A stretch of DNA of 64,000 nt from CAVXTF01 sp963701375 (GCA_963701375.1 CAVOZT010000001.1:372001-436000); one strand, 5' to 3'. Counted from the stretch's first letter, positions 1 through 11,246 are shown. Notes: generated by a model from the sequence alone, not told the origin. Translations and numbers: made by a program.

Positions 1-2710
1 GTTCTCGTGGAGCCGCGCAGAGCACGGGACCGTGCTTCTGAGCTCGAGGGTGACGAGGCGGCCCTCGCTCAGGCGCTCGCCGAAACCTGGGGGGCCGTGT
101 CACATGATCCGGTCACGACCGCCGGCTCCGATCAAGAGGTCGGCGCCCTGTCGTCGCCGTTTCCCCGCCTCCACGTGTCATTCGATCGCTTGTTCGGTCG
201 AAGCCGAGCCCCAGTGACGAGCTTTGTGGCGGTCGCAGACGGCCCCGACACGCCGGAGATCGCGGCCCGCGGATGGCCACCGGCTCACGGGGACCGTGCC
301 GCTCTGGCTCTCCAGCTCGGCAGGCTCGTTGCAGACGGCTTCAGCGTGACGATCTGCGTCGGTGCCGAAGGTGCGGCGGTCCGGATGGTCGACATGCTCT
401 CCGAAGAGGGTCTCGAGTCGGTGTTCGAGCCAACCGAAGCCACCCTCGCGAGCCCCGGCGTGCACGTCGCGGTATCGCACCTAGACCAAGGATTCGTCGT
501 ACCGGCGGCCAAGGTGGCCGTGCTGACGGAGCAGGACATGACGGGTCGGCGCCGCGCACATCGGGCTCCGAAGGCGCGAGCGCGTCCGACTGACGGGTTC
601 TTCGACGATCTGGCAACGGGCGACTACGTAGTGCACCGCCAACACGGAGTCGCTCGGTACGGAGGCATGGTCACCCGCACCGCGAACGGCGCATCGCGCG
701 ACTATCTGCTCCTCGAGTACAGGGGCGACGACAAGCTCTACATCCCCACAGAGCAGATCGACGTCCTGACTCCTTACACGGGGGGCGAGTCGCCTTCGCT
801 CAACAAGCTGGGCGGATCCGACTGGCAGCGCACGAGGGCAAAGGCGCGCGCAGCGGTCCATCAGATAGCGCAAAACCTCGTAGAGCTCTACAAGCAAAGA
901 CTCACTGTCGCCGGTCACGCGTTCAGCCCAGACACCCCCTGGCAGCGCGAGGTGGAGGACGCCTTCGGGTATGTAGAGACGCCGGACCAGTTGAAGGCGA
1001 TCCAAGAGGTCAAGCACGACATGGAATCGCCGACCCCGATGGATCGGCTCGTATGCGGGGACGTCGGTTTCGGAAAGACCGAGGTTGCTGTCCGGGCCGC
1101 ATTCAAGGCGGTTCAGGACGGCAAGCAGGTCGCGGTGCTGGTTCCTACGACGCTTCTGGCCCAGCAGCACGCGCAGACATTTGCCGACCGGTACAGCTCC
1201 ATGCCGGTACGTGTCGCAATGCTCTCGCGATTCCTCACTCCTGGTCAGGCGAAAGAGGTTCTCGCTGGGCTCGCCGACGGTTCGGTCGACGTGGTCATCG
1301 GCACGCACCGGTTGTTGGTCCCGGGTGTCAAGTTCAAGGACCTCGGGCTACTCGTCGTGGACGAGGAGCAACGGTTCGGCGTCTCGCACAAAGAGGCGGT
1401 GAAGGCGCTCGCCAAAGGTGTGGACGTGCTCACCCTCACCGCCAACCCGATTCCGAGGACCTTGGAGATGGCCCTTACAGGAATACGAGACCTGTCGCTC
1501 ATGAGCACTCCACCGATGGCACGCCAGCCGATCCTCACCTACGTCGGTGAGTTCGAAGAGGCGGCAGTCGTAGAAGCGATCCGGCGTGAGCTCCTGCGTG
1601 AAGGTCAGGTCTTCTACGTCCACAACTGGGTGCAGAACATCGAAGCGGTGGCCGCTCGCCTGCGTCAGCTCGTTCCCGAAGCGCGCGTAGCGGTCGCGCA
1701 CGGTCAGATGGATGAGGGCACGCTCGAGCAGGTGGTCGTCGACTTCTGGGAGAGGCGCTACGACGTCCTCGTCTGCACGACGATCATCGAGTCGGGAATC
1801 GACATGCCCACTGTCAACACCCTCGTGGTCGACCGTTCCGACCGACTGGGCCTCGGTCAGCTCCATCAACTTCGCGGCCGCGTGGGTCGCGCCGGACAGC
1901 GCGGCGTACGCGTACCTGCTGCATCCCCGCGACAAGGTCCTCACCGAGGCCGCGTACGAAAGGCTCCGGACGATCGGCGAGCACACCGAGCTCGGGAGCG
2001 GGTTCAAGATAGCCATGCGCGATCTCGAGATACGAGGTGCAGGCAACCTGCTCGGAATGGATCAGTCGGGCCACATTGCGGCGGTGGGTTACGACCTATA
2101 CGTCCAGCTCGTCGCGGAGGCCGTCGCCGAGATGAAGGGAGAGCCTCTCCGGACACCGATAGAGCTCAATATCGACGTGCCGTCGGATGCGCACCTCCCT
2201 CCCGGCTACGTATCGCGGGAGGACCTGAGACTCGAGGCTTACCGTCGGCTGGCCCAGGTCACGACGCACGACGAGGTCGACGACGTTCGCTCGGAATGGA
2301 TGGACCGCTTCGGACCTCCACCTCCCCCCGCCGAGGGGCTGCTCGCGGTTGCGCGCCTCAGGGTCGAGTGCCTCAGGACGGGTGTGACCGATGTGACCGT
2401 GACGCCGCTTCGCCCAGGTCAGCGAGGTCCTGGCGCGAACCCTGCGATCGCACCCGGGTCCCGGCGACTCGTTGCCCGAATCTCGCCGATCGAGCTGCCT
2501 GCGAGCGCAAGGATCCGGCTCCGTCGGCTTCACCCCGACTCGATCCTGAAGGAATCCTCGAGCCAGCTGATCGTCGGGCTTTCAGCTTCGGAAGATCCTG
2601 CGGTCCAGCTCGCTTCGATCCTGCGCGACCTGCTTCCTCCGACAGACGCATCGCAACCAAGAAGCGAGGTCGGCACTGCGAGTGCCGCCAGTAGCATTCC
2701 CCGACTGTGA
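1..2710 (+). CDS. mfd: Transcription-repair coupling factor Mfd (5' cut by window, frameshifted)
   Basis: Mfd is a DNA translocase that removes stalled RNA polymerase and recruits UvrA. The frame is open from base 1, so the UvrB-like N-terminus lies outside the window. In order one sees a CarD-like RNAP-interaction domain (about 600-785, with DYVVHRQHGVARY), Walker A GDVGFGKTE (about 1060), DEEQRFG (about 1360), the RecG-like motif GIDMPTVNTLVVDRSDR, then the C-terminal UvrA-binding TRCF region. Near 1900 the frame changes by one extra base after RGRVGRAG; the downstream frame resumes with AYAYLLHPRDK and runs to the stop at 2708-2710. The helicase motif usually read as TATPIPRTL is TANPIPRTL here. 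The stop overlaps the next gene by GTGA. Confidence 0.95.
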
Positions 2711-3831
2711 GGCGCCTGCCGGTCTTTGTCCTGCTCGGAGCCCTTCTCGTGATCGGTTCCGCGTGCAACTTCACATCCTCCGCGGCCACGGTCAACGGCA
2801 CACGGATCTCTGAGTCTTCGTTTCAAAACGAGCTGCAGCAGATCTCGTCCAGCTCGAGTGTCAGGTGTGCCATCGGGCTTCTGACTGGTCAGACGATTCC
2901 GGCCCACGGCGCCGGCAACTCGACGGTTCCCACGAAGGTCGCCGATGCGGTTCTCGACCAACAGATCGAGCAGGTCCTCTATACACAGGACCTCGCCCGG
3001 CTCGGTTCCCCTGTCGGGGCCGTTTACACGACATTCGTGCGTACCGCGCTTTCGCAGTTCCTGACGCCGGCCACAGGAGTCACGTCGCCATGCGGGCTGA
3101 GCGGAGCTGCGCTCGTTTCGGCCCTTCCGACGTGGTTCATCAACCAGGAGGTCAACTTCCTGTCGGCTCAGGCCCGTCTTGCGACCGCACTCAACCACAC
3201 AGACATCGGACCCGCAGGCGTGGACGCGTACTACAACAGCACCACGGGCAAGAATCAGTTCGGTGAGCTTTGCCTGGAGGCCATGGCCACGAGCTCTCAT
3301 TCGGCGGCCAATGCCGCAAGGGCGAAGATCCTGGCAGGGTCGACCTTCGCGAGCGTCGCCCGATCGTCTTCTCTAAACAGCACGCCGAGGCTCGCCCAAG
3401 AGGGCTTCACCCCGACAGGCACTCTCCCTTGCGTATCGTCGAGTGCGGTCCTAAATGCCCTGCCCAACTGGGCGGAAGCTCTGATCCAGGTGAACCAACG
3501 CGTAGGCGTTCCGGCGCCTGCATTCTTTGATTCCTCGCAGGCGGACCAGGGCGGTACGAACGATTGGATGGTGATCGAGCTCGTGCGCAAGCAGGAGGCC
3601 CCGCTGAACCAGCAACTCGTCACCGTCATCCAGGGGACGTTGCTGAGCCAGAGTGAGAGCGACCTCGCCCCCGAGCAGACCCGCCTGCTCGCAAGTGCCT
3701 CGGTAACCGTCGACCCTCAGTACGGCTCCTGGAACCCCGGCAAGGCGGGATCACCACCCGAGGTCTCGGCTCCTGCGTTGCCAAAGAGCAACTACCTGCT
3801 CAACCGCGGCGCGGATCTCGGCACTTCGTAG
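2707..3831 (+). CDS. SurA/PpiC-like lipoprotein chaperone
   Basis: This 374-residue exported protein starts at GTG 2707, which overlaps the mfd stop. Residues 1-20 form a signal peptide ending in the lipobox IGSAC, so it is probably a lipid-anchored extracytoplasmic protein. A SurA N-terminal-like segment follows (ATVNGTRISESSFQNEL). Residues about 180-300 resemble a degenerate parvulin peptidyl-prolyl isomerase domain (AKILAGSTFASVARSSSLN). Its place between mfd and mazG is common in actinobacteria. Folding or export help is inferred; isomerase activity is doubtful because the parvulin core is weak. Confidence 0.8.
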   Translation: MRRLPVFVLLGALLVIGSACNFTSSAATVNGTRISESSFQNELQQISSSSSVRCAIGLLTGQTIPAHGAGNSTVPTKVADAVLDQQIEQVLYTQDLARLGSPVGAVYTTFVRTALSQFLTPATGVTSPCGLSGAALVSALPTWFINQEVNFLSAQARLATALNHTDIGPAGVDAYYNSTTGKNQFGELCLEAMATSSHSAANAARAKILAGSTFASVARSSSLNSTPRLAQEGFTPTGTLPCVSSSAVLNALPNWAEALIQVNQRVGVPAPAFFDSSQADQGGTNDWMVIELVRKQEAPLNQQLVTVIQGTLLSQSESDLAPEQTRLLASASVTVDPQYGSWNPGKAGSPPEVSAPALPKSNYLLNRGADLGTS

Positions 3832-3839
3832 TCTCCGCT

Positions 3840-5429
3840 ATGACCCTCGACGCTCCTCGTAGCCGGGGCGCCAAACGAGCAACGGTGCCATTAGTCGCGC
3901 CGGATAGCCGGAACCTGCCACGAGTTGCTGCGGTCGGAATGGGACCTGCAGGACGAGATCTCGTTCCCGAGGGTGCGAAAATCGCGATATCCAAAGCCAC
4001 GCGTGTGTTCATGCGCACTGCGCGGCATCCAGCGGCAACCGCGGTTGGCGAGATCTCACCTGTCGCGGTAGTCACATTCGACGACATATACGACAGCGCC
4101 TCCACCAACGCTCAGGTTTACGAGCTGATAGTCGAGGTCCTCGTTGCGGCGTCTCTCGAGGAGCATGCGAGAGCTACGGCTGAGCGCGAGCAATCCGACG
4201 GAGTAGGGGTGGTCTACGTCGTCCCGGGGTCGCCGCTCGTGACCGAGCGCACCGTTGAGCTGCTGCGTTCGGACGATCGCATCGACCTGGTTGTCGTCCC
4301 CGCCATGTCGTTTCTGGATCTCGCCTGGGACCGGCTCGGAGTAGATCCTGTGGGTTCTTCGGTCCGACTCGTCGACGGGACAGATTTCGAGGCGCAGGCA
4401 GCCGGCGAGCGCGGCCCCCTTCTCGTCGCGCAGACCCACAGCAGCGCCGTCTTGTCTTCAGTGAAGCTCGCCGTGGATGATCCGCCAGAAGGGGAATCAG
4501 CCGCTGCGCTTCTCCACCACCTCGGGCTCGAGGACGAGATCGTCGTCGACGTGGCTTGGTCGGAGCTCGATCGGCTATCCGATTTCGAACCTGACCATCT
4601 GACGTCTTTGTGGATCCCATCGCTCGAGTCCCCCGTGGCCGGCGAGATCGTCAGGCTCGTCGAGCTCGTCAGGACGCTGCGGGCCAAGTGCCCTTGGGAT
4701 CAACGTCAGACGCATGGTTCACTCGCCCGGCACCTTCTCGAGGAGTCTTATGAGGTGCTCGACGCAATAGAAGATGTGGCCGCGGAGGAGCCCGCCGTCA
4801 GTGCGGCGAGCGTCGCCCACCTCGAGGAAGAGCTCGGCGACCTGGCATTCCAGGTGGTGTTTCACTCGGTCCTCGCCGCCGAAGCGGGTCGGTTCACGCT
4901 TGCCGACGTGGCGAGGAGCGTCGCAGACAAGCTCGTGGGGCGACATCCCCATGTGTTCGGCGACGCCGTGGCGGAAACCCCGGAGGATGTCGCAAGACGC
5001 TGGGAGGTACTGAAGCGCGAAGAGCAAGGACGCTCGAGTGTCACAGACGGGATCCCAAGGGCACTTCCTTCGCTAGCCCTTGCCGCAAAGCTTCAGCGCA
5101 AGGCCGAGTCCGTCGGGCTTGCAGGCCCCAGCACCGGCCATGACCGCCAGAAGGTTCTGGAATCAGTCGACCGCCTCGCCGGGTTGCCTGGGGGATCGAC
5201 GGGCGAGACGCTCGAAGCGGAGCGCTCGACCGTCGCGGAGGTCGGCGAGGCGCTGCTCGCTCTGTCGGATCTCGCCAGGCGCCTCGGTGTCGACCCCGAG
5301 TCGGCACTTCGAGCTCGCTGCCGTCGCCTGATCGACGAGATCCGCGAGGCGGAGGAATTGGACTCCGCGAGCCGAGGGGTGCAGCAAGCTAACTTTGACC
5401 ACACCAATCCCAGGGGTCACTCCACATGA
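3840..5429 (+). CDS. mazG: MazG-type nucleoside triphosphate pyrophosphohydrolase with SAM-methylase-like N-terminus
   Basis: This 529-residue protein has a tetrapyrrole-methylase-like N-terminal half (about residues 28-250, AAVGMGPAGRDLVPEGA and VVYVVPGSPLVTERTVELL) and a C-terminal MazG domain (about 275-480). The MazG domain shows CPWDQRQTH, the metal-binding EESYE and EELGD motifs, and the conserved GRHPHVFGD and RRWEVLK segments. This YabN-like fusion hydrolyses non-canonical or excess NTPs. ATG 3840 lies 8 bases after the preceding stop, and the 3' end overlaps eno by ATGA, so translation is probably coupled. Confidence 0.92.
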   Translation: MTLDAPRSRGAKRATVPLVAPDSRNLPRVAAVGMGPAGRDLVPEGAKIAISKATRVFMRTARHPAATAVGEISPVAVVTFDDIYDSASTNAQVYELIVEVLVAASLEEHARATAEREQSDGVGVVYVVPGSPLVTERTVELLRSDDRIDLVVVPAMSFLDLAWDRLGVDPVGSSVRLVDGTDFEAQAAGERGPLLVAQTHSSAVLSSVKLAVDDPPEGESAAALLHHLGLEDEIVVDVAWSELDRLSDFEPDHLTSLWIPSLESPVAGEIVRLVELVRTLRAKCPWDQRQTHGSLARHLLEESYEVLDAIEDVAAEEPAVSAASVAHLEEELGDLAFQVVFHSVLAAEAGRFTLADVARSVADKLVGRHPHVFGDAVAETPEDVARRWEVLKREEQGRSSVTDGIPRALPSLALAAKLQRKAESVGLAGPSTGHDRQKVLESVDRLAGLPGGSTGETLEAERSTVAEVGEALLALSDLARRLGVDPESALRARCRRLIDEIREAEELDSASRGVQQANFDHTNPRGHST

Positions 5430-6721
5430 GCACCATCGAGCACGTCATCGGCCGGGAGGTCCTCGACTCCCGCGGCAATCCGACCGTAGAAGCAGAGGTG
5501 GTGCTCGAATCCGGAGCGTCGGGAAGGGCGATCGCTCCTGCCGGTGCTTCGACCGGGACGTACGAGGCGACCGAATGGCGCGACGGGGGTACCCGATACG
5601 GGGGCAAGGGCGTTCTCGGCGCGGTCGAGCACGTGAACGGCGAGATCTCCGGTGTCCTAGAGGGATTCGACGTTCTCGACCAACGAGCGGTCGACTTCTG
5701 TCTCGTCGACATGGACGGCACTCCGACCAAGGGACGCCTAGGCGCGAACGCCGTCCTCGCCGTCTCTCTAGCGGTGGCGCGGGCCGCTTCGAACGAGCTC
5801 GCGTTGCCTCTGTACAACTACATCGGCGGAGTCAACGCGCACGTGCTGCCCGTTCCCATGCTCAACGTGATCAACGGTGGGCTTCACGCCGACAACGATG
5901 TGGACCTGCAGGAATTCATGTTGTTCCCCGTGGGCGCGGCGTCGTTCTCGGAGGCTCTCAGGTGGGGAGCCGAGACTTACCACGCGCTCGCCAAGGTGCT
6001 GCACGGCATGGGACTGTCGACTTCTGTCGGCGACGAAGGCGGTTTCGCTCCGAATCTGCCTTCCAACGAAACGGCGATCGAAGTGCTCGTCGAGGGAATC
6101 GAAGCTGCGGGTCGCACTCCCGGTGACGAGGTCGCCATTGCTCTCGACCCGGCCTCAACGGAACTGTGGCGTGACGGCACCTATGTTCTCGCAGGCGAGG
6201 GTCGCGAACTGTCGCCCGCAGAAATGGTCGACTACTGGGTCGACCTCGTGGGCAGATACCCGATTATCTCCATAGAAGACGGCATGGCAGAAGAGGACTG
6301 GGACGGTTGGGCCGCACTCACCAAGGCTCTCGGTCACAAGGTCCAACTCGTAGGTGACGACGTGTTCGTCACGAACCCCGGGCGTCTCGCTCAAGGCATT
6401 GACAAGGGCGTCGCCAATTCCCTGCTGGTGAAGTTGAACCAGATAGGGACCTTGACCGAGACGCTCGACACCATGGATATGGCGCGACGTGCTGCATACT
6501 CGTGCGTCGTCTCTCATCGCTCCGGGGAGACCGAGGACACGACGGTCGCGGACCTGGCGGTCGCTACGAACTGCGGGCAGCTCAAAGCGGGCGCGCCAGC
6601 GAGGTCGGACCGAGTCGCGAAGTACAACCGCTTGCTCCGTATCGAAGAGGAGCTCGGTGAGTCGGCAACGTTCCTCGGTCGCGGCGCGCTTGCGGGCTCG
6701 GGTCCCGGAGGTGCCCGATGA
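5426..6721 (+). CDS. eno: Enolase
   Basis: Enolase converts 2-phosphoglycerate to phosphoenolpyruvate in glycolysis. The 431-residue length is normal. Visible hallmarks are the N-terminal GREVLDSRGNPTVEAEV, the mobile loop GASTGTYEA, metal ligands in IEDGMAEEDW and VGDDVFVTN, the catalytic lysine in LLVKLNQIGTLTET, and the signature SHRSGETED. ATG 5426 overlaps the mazG stop by 4 bases, and the gene ends with the same ATGA overlap onto the septum protein gene. No frame problem was seen. Confidence 0.98.
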   Translation: MSTIEHVIGREVLDSRGNPTVEAEVVLESGASGRAIAPAGASTGTYEATEWRDGGTRYGGKGVLGAVEHVNGEISGVLEGFDVLDQRAVDFCLVDMDGTPTKGRLGANAVLAVSLAVARAASNELALPLYNYIGGVNAHVLPVPMLNVINGGLHADNDVDLQEFMLFPVGAASFSEALRWGAETYHALAKVLHGMGLSTSVGDEGGFAPNLPSNETAIEVLVEGIEAAGRTPGDEVAIALDPASTELWRDGTYVLAGEGRELSPAEMVDYWVDLVGRYPIISIEDGMAEEDWDGWAALTKALGHKVQLVGDDVFVTNPGRLAQGIDKGVANSLLVKLNQIGTLTETLDTMDMARRAAYSCVVSHRSGETEDTTVADLAVATNCGQLKAGAPARSDRVAKYNRLLRIEEELGESATFLGRGALAGSGPGGAR

Positions 6722-7329
6722 GCGACGGCCGTAAGCCACGGACCCCCGCTCGGCACCCTGCGCCTAGCGCATCTTCTACACCCGCGAGCAGAATCGCGAG
6801 ACGCAAGGCAGTCAGCCGGCGACGTGCCCGGTTGGCAGTCATCACGTGTGTCTGCTTTTCCGCTCTCGTCCTTGCGACGAGTTTTCCGATCTCGGCGTTG
6901 TTGCGGCAGCACCAACAGATCTCGGGGGCAACTGCGGAGCTCCACGGTCTGACGGCGGGAAACCAGTCCCTGCAACAACAGGCGAGCGACCTCTCCCAGC
7001 CGGCGAACGTCGCCTCGGTCGCGAGGCGTGACTACAACTTGGTGCGCCCAGGCCAGAAGGCTTACACCGTCCTCCCGCTTCCCGGGTCCAACGGATCCTC
7101 GGCGGCTTCATCCGGGCGCAGCTCGCTCGACCAGGGACCCGTCTCGCCAGGTTCGGCAGAGTCCCAGGCTCTTCTCGACGGAGGAGACCTGACCGGGTCA
7201 GCGTCACGAGGCGGCACCTCGAGCGGGGCGTCTGGATCAGGGAGTTCGCAGGCGCAGGCAGGTCACGCTGCAAAGAGCAGTCCCGGCTTGTGGGGCCGCG
7301 TCCTCGGCACGCTCGAGTTCTGGCGCTGA
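6718..7329 (+). CDS. FtsB/DivIC-family septum formation initiator
   Basis: This 203-residue protein has a basic cytoplasmic head, one membrane span (about residues 38-62, LAVITCVCFSALVLATSF), and a coiled-coil extracytoplasmic stretch (ISGATAELHGLTAGNQSLQQQ) followed by ARRDYNLVRPGQKAYTVLPL, the usual DivIC/FtsB core ending. A Ser/Gly-rich low-complexity tail follows and is longer than in typical members. It probably belongs to the divisome FtsB-FtsL-FtsQ subcomplex. Position directly after eno is the usual context for this family. Confidence 0.88.
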   Translation: MSDGRKPRTPARHPAPSASSTPASRIARRKAVSRRRARLAVITCVCFSALVLATSFPISALLRQHQQISGATAELHGLTAGNQSLQQQASDLSQPANVASVARRDYNLVRPGQKAYTVLPLPGSNGSSAASSGRSSLDQGPVSPGSAESQALLDGGDLTGSASRGGTSSGASGSGSSQAQAGHAAKSSPGLWGRVLGTLEFWR

Positions 7330-7352
7330 CGAGTTTGAGATAGAACGTCGTC

Positions 7353-7829
7353 GTGGACGTCGGCGACTTTTCGGAGAGCGACGCTGAGGACTGGCGTGTC
7401 GTCGAAGGCCTGCTCGGACGCGCACCGAGCGGCGCATTCGAGGTGGCCGTAAGAGCGCGGACCGGTTCGCCGGTGGTCATCCGCAACTACCCGCTCCTAG
7501 ACGACGGGACCCCGATGCCCACCCGGTACTGGCTCGTCGACCGGCAACTGGCTGGTGCAGTCAGTCGACTCGAATCCTCCGGCGCCGTTCGCATGGCGGA
7601 AAAGGAGACGGACCCAGAAGAGCTAGCCGCAGCACACGCCCGCTACGCGGCCGAGCGCGACGCCGCGCTTTGTATTGACCACCAGGGCCCCAGACCGACC
7701 GGGGGGGTGGGGGGCACGCGCAAGGGAGTCAAGTGCCTCCACGCCCACCTAGCTTGGTATCTCGCTGGAGGAGATGACCCGGTAGGTCGTTGGACCGCAA
7801 AGCGACTCGGATTCGAAACAGGAGAGTGA
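7353..7829 (+). CDS. DUF501 family protein
   Basis: This 158-residue protein starts at GTG 7353. It carries the segments expected of DUF501 proteins: VVIRNYPLLDDGTPMPTRYWL near residue 50, the middle AHARYAAERDA, and the C-terminal GVKCLHAHLAWYLAGGDDPVG with conserved Cys and His. The biochemical role is unknown. It sits between the septum protein and ppx genes, as it does in many actinobacteria, and its stop overlaps the ppx GTG by GTGA. No signal peptide or membrane segment is seen. Confidence 0.88.
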   Translation: MDVGDFSESDAEDWRVVEGLLGRAPSGAFEVAVRARTGSPVVIRNYPLLDDGTPMPTRYWLVDRQLAGAVSRLESSGAVRMAEKETDPEELAAAHARYAAERDAALCIDHQGPRPTGGVGGTRKGVKCLHAHLAWYLAGGDDPVGRWTAKRLGFETGE

Positions 7830-8778
7830 TCCGGGTGCCGGACACTGGCGGGGCGGTCGCAGCGCTCGACTGCGGTACGAACTCGACCCGCCTTCTGATC
7901 GTCGGGCCCGAGGGCCAGTTCGTGGATCGCCAGATGCGCGTCCACCCGGCTCGGCCAGGGTGTCGACACCAACCGCAAGCTCTCCGCGGAAGCGATCGAA
8001 AGGACGCTTGACGTTCTTCGTGAGTATCGGCAAAGCATGGATAAGAACAACGTCGTTCGTGCCCGGATGGTCGCTACTTCTGCGGCACGCGACGCATCGA
8101 ATTCCCGCGAATTCCTTTCGGCCGCAGAGGAGGTGACGGGCGTCGAGCCCGAGCTCCTTTCGGGAGAAGAAGAAGGGAGGCTCTCGTTTCGCGGGGCGAC
8201 ATCGGATCTGCCTGTGGATGGCGCTGCGAGCGGCTCAGAGGAGCTCATCGTCGACATCGGCGGTGGATCGACGGAACTCGTGGTGGGCCCACCAGGCGGC
8301 ACGGACGACGCGATCAGGGTTCTCTCGCTCGACATCGGCTGCGTCCGCGTGACGGAACGGTTCTTCGCAACTGACCCACCAGAGCGTGCCCAGCTCGCAG
8401 CCGCACGAGGCGCAGTTGCAAAGGAGCTCGCAAGAGCACGTCAGTCATTGCAGGTGCGGGGGAAAGGGGATCGGGTGATAGGTCTCGCCGGAACGGTCTC
8501 CACACTCGGCGCTCTGTCGAAAGGTTTGGGGAAATACGACCGCGATCGCGTCCATCACACTGTGCTCAGTGCACACGACGTGGAGGTCTGGCTCGAAAGA
8601 CTCGCATCAGAGCCGGTTTCTGCTCGCGCGAAGCGGCCGGGAATGGAACCCGGCCGCGCTCGACGTCATCGTGGGAGGCGCGTTGATCCTTTCCGAGGTC
8701 ATGTCGGCGTTCGAACGCCGCACCTGCCTCGTGTCCGAGGCGGACATCCTCGACGGCATGGTGGCCGGGCTGCGCTGA
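7826..8778 (+). CDS. Ppx/GppA exopolyphosphatase family (two frameshifts)
   Basis: The family removes phosphate from polyphosphate or hydrolyses pppGpp. After allowing for two extra bases the protein is 316 residues, normal for the short actinobacterial form. Motifs are VAALDCGTNSTRLLIVG (phosphate loop 1), SAARDASN, LSGEEEGRLSF, VDIGGGSTELVVG (phosphate loop 2) and GLAGTVSTLGAL, ending with VIVGGALILSEVMSAF. The frame breaks near 7942 (TRLGQGVDTNRKLS resumes in another frame) and near 8660 (before DVIVGGAL). GTG 7826 overlaps the DUF501 stop; GTG 7835 is an alternative start. Confidence 0.88.
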
Positions 8779-11246
8779 GTGAACGCTTATCCTCGCGGGG
8801 TGCGAGGCATCGCCCAACCCGCTTCGGGGCTGCACGTCTGCACGATCATCGCACGCAACTACTTGCCCGCGGCACGGGTACTCGCGTCATCCTTCGCCGC
8901 GCACAATCCCGGCGGTGTGATGAGCGTGATGGTCACCGACGACATCTACGGCGAGGTAAGAGCTGGGGGCGAGCCGTTCGACGTAGTTCATTTCGACGAT
9001 CTTCACGAGGAGATCGCCGAGCTGCACCACATGGCGACGATCTACGAGATTACGGAGTTCGCAACCTCTCTAAAGCCATGGTTGCTCGAGCATCTGCTCG
9101 ACGAAGGTGCGTCCTCGGTGCTCTACCTCGATCCGGACATCCGGGTATTCGATCGACTCGACGAGCTCGCGCAGGCTGCCGAGGACTGCGGGATAGTCAT
9201 CACCCCGCACGCGAGAGCCCCCTTTCCGCGGGACAAGAAGATGACGGACGAGAAATCGATTCTCGCCGTGGGCGTCTACAACCTCGGTTTCATCGGAGTA
9301 GGTCGGAAATCCCAGCCGTTCCTGGATTACTGGAAGGAGCGTCTGCGGCGCGAATCCCGAAACGACACCGGCAATATGCGGTTCGTAGACCAGCGCTGGG
9401 TGGACTTTGTGCCCGGAATGTTCGATTGCAGGATCGTGAGAGAGCCCCGCTGGAACGTCGCTTACTGGAACCTCCACGAACGCCGGGTCGATTGGACCGG
9501 GGAGCGCTATGAGGTCGAAGGCAAGCCGCTCGGCTTCTTTCATTTCAGCGGGTATTCGCCATCTGCCCGCCACGTCCTGTCGCGACATCAGATCGAGCGT
9601 CCTCGGATCCTTCTGTCTGAGCATCCGGAACTCTTCAAGATCTTCAACGAGTACGGCGACGCCCTCGAGTCGGAGGGATATGGCACTGACCCCGTAGGAG
9701 CTGGTGAAGAATACGGGTTGGCGCGTGCGGTAAGTGGGCTGGTTCTCGACCGCCACGTGCGGAAGCTGTATCTGCAGCGCTTGCTCGACTGGGACGAAGG
9801 CGTCGGCGATGAGCCACCTGACCCGTTCGATCCAAAGGGGGCGACCGAGCTGCTCGCCTGGCTCAACTCGATCCCTTCGAGTGCCGTAGGGCCGTCGAGG
9901 CTGACTCTCTACCAGGCGACTCTGTACGCGTACCGCCCCGAGCTGCATTCGGTCTTCTCGGACCCGCAGGGTAGTGACTTCGACAGGTTTCAAAAATGGT
10001 TCAGGCTCGAAGCGACGGCCGGGCGCATAGATCCTTTACTCGTGCCCGACCTTCCTTCGGGTTCTTCTGACCTAGCGGCACAGATTTCCTCACCGCCGGA
10101 CTGGGCTCAACGCAATCTGGTTCCGGGAGTCACGGTGGTGGGATATCTGGACGCCTCTCACAGCATCGGCGAGTCGGCCAGGCTCACGACGGCAGCTGTC
10201 AGAGCAGCGCGAATCCCCTTCCAATCGGTTGTGTACGACTCCGGGAAAATGACGTTCGCCGAGAGCCGGTCCTCGGGTGTGCCGTGCAGCAGTTACGACA
10301 CCAATCTGGTCATAGTCAACGCCGACCAGTTCGTCGAGTTCGCCGCGAATGCTGGAGAAGGTTTCTTCGAGCAGCGCCATACGATTGCGCAATGGGCTTG
10401 GGAGGTCGAAGAGTTTCCATCGCGCTGGCACGCGGTGTTCGATCTGGTGGACGAGGTGTGGGCCTTGTCGGAATCTCTCGAAGGGCGATAGCCGCCGCCA
10501 CCGACAAACCAGTGTTCGCATCCCCGCTTCCGGTTCTCGTTCCCGAGGTCTCTCCCGAAATCGGACGGAAGAACTTGGGGCTGCCCGAGGACGGCTATCT
10601 ATTTCTTTTCTGTTTCGATCTTCACAGCGTCGTGGAACGTAAGAACCCGGTAGGCGTCATCGAAGCATTCAGGCGGGCGTTTTCGCCCGGAGAGGGACCG
10701 ACGATGGTCGTGAAAACGGTCAACGGCAACTCGCGGGAGATGGATCTGGAGATGGTGCGCTACGCGGCGGCCGGCCGGCCTGACGTCATCGTCATGGACC
10801 GGCAACTTCGGAGAACCGAGCTCGGCAGCCTGATGGCATCCGCGGACTGTTATGTGTCGCTTCACCGCAGCGAGGGATTCGGGTTGACGATGGCCGAGTC
10901 GATGGCTCTCGGAAAGCCGGTCATCGCGACCGGATACTCGGGCAACCTCGATTTCATGACTGACGAGAACAGCTTCTTAGTGCCGTTCTCGTGGACGCGG
11001 GTCCCGCCCGGAGCTGATCCTTATCCGGCGGGGAGCCGATGGGCCGAGCCTGACCTTGACGCGGCGGCTGCGATCATGCGAACCGTCGTCGAATCACCCG
11101 ACCAGGCACGCGCGGTCGCCGTGCGCGGACGTGAGGACGTGCAGAGACTCCACGGTCTCGACAGACGTGCGCAATTCGTTCGGGGCCGTTTCGAGGCGAT
11201 CGAGAATGCGAGGCAACGGGCCGGGCGCGGCGGGCGAAGGAAGTGA
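8779..11246 (+). CDS. Large two-domain glycosyltransferase (frameshifted)
   Basis: The gene is read as one 822-residue protein with a frame change near 10475, best explained by one missing base. Residues 1-260 look like a GT-A nucleotide-sugar transferase fold: CTIIARNYLPAARVLASSF, then SVLYLDPDIRVFDRLDEL with a DxD-like motif, and later LGFFHFSGYSP. A GT-B glycosyltransferase (GT4-like) follows the break, with KNPVGVIEAFRRAF, YVSLHRSEGFGLTMAESMAL and GKPVIATGYSGN. GTG 8779 directly follows the ppx stop. The C-terminal domain closely resembles that of the protein at 21869-24232. A role in surface glycan synthesis is inferred; the sugar specificity is unknown. Confidence 0.85.

Noticed and set aside
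481..1308. Long minus-strand open frame inside mfd
   Set aside because: It is the antisense shadow of a strongly conserved helicase and has no domain features. High-GC codon bias often leaves such frames open.
1880..1915. Programmed ribosomal frameshift in mfd
   Set aside because: No slippery heptamer or downstream structure was seen, and ten other genes show the same kind of break. Sequencing error is simpler.
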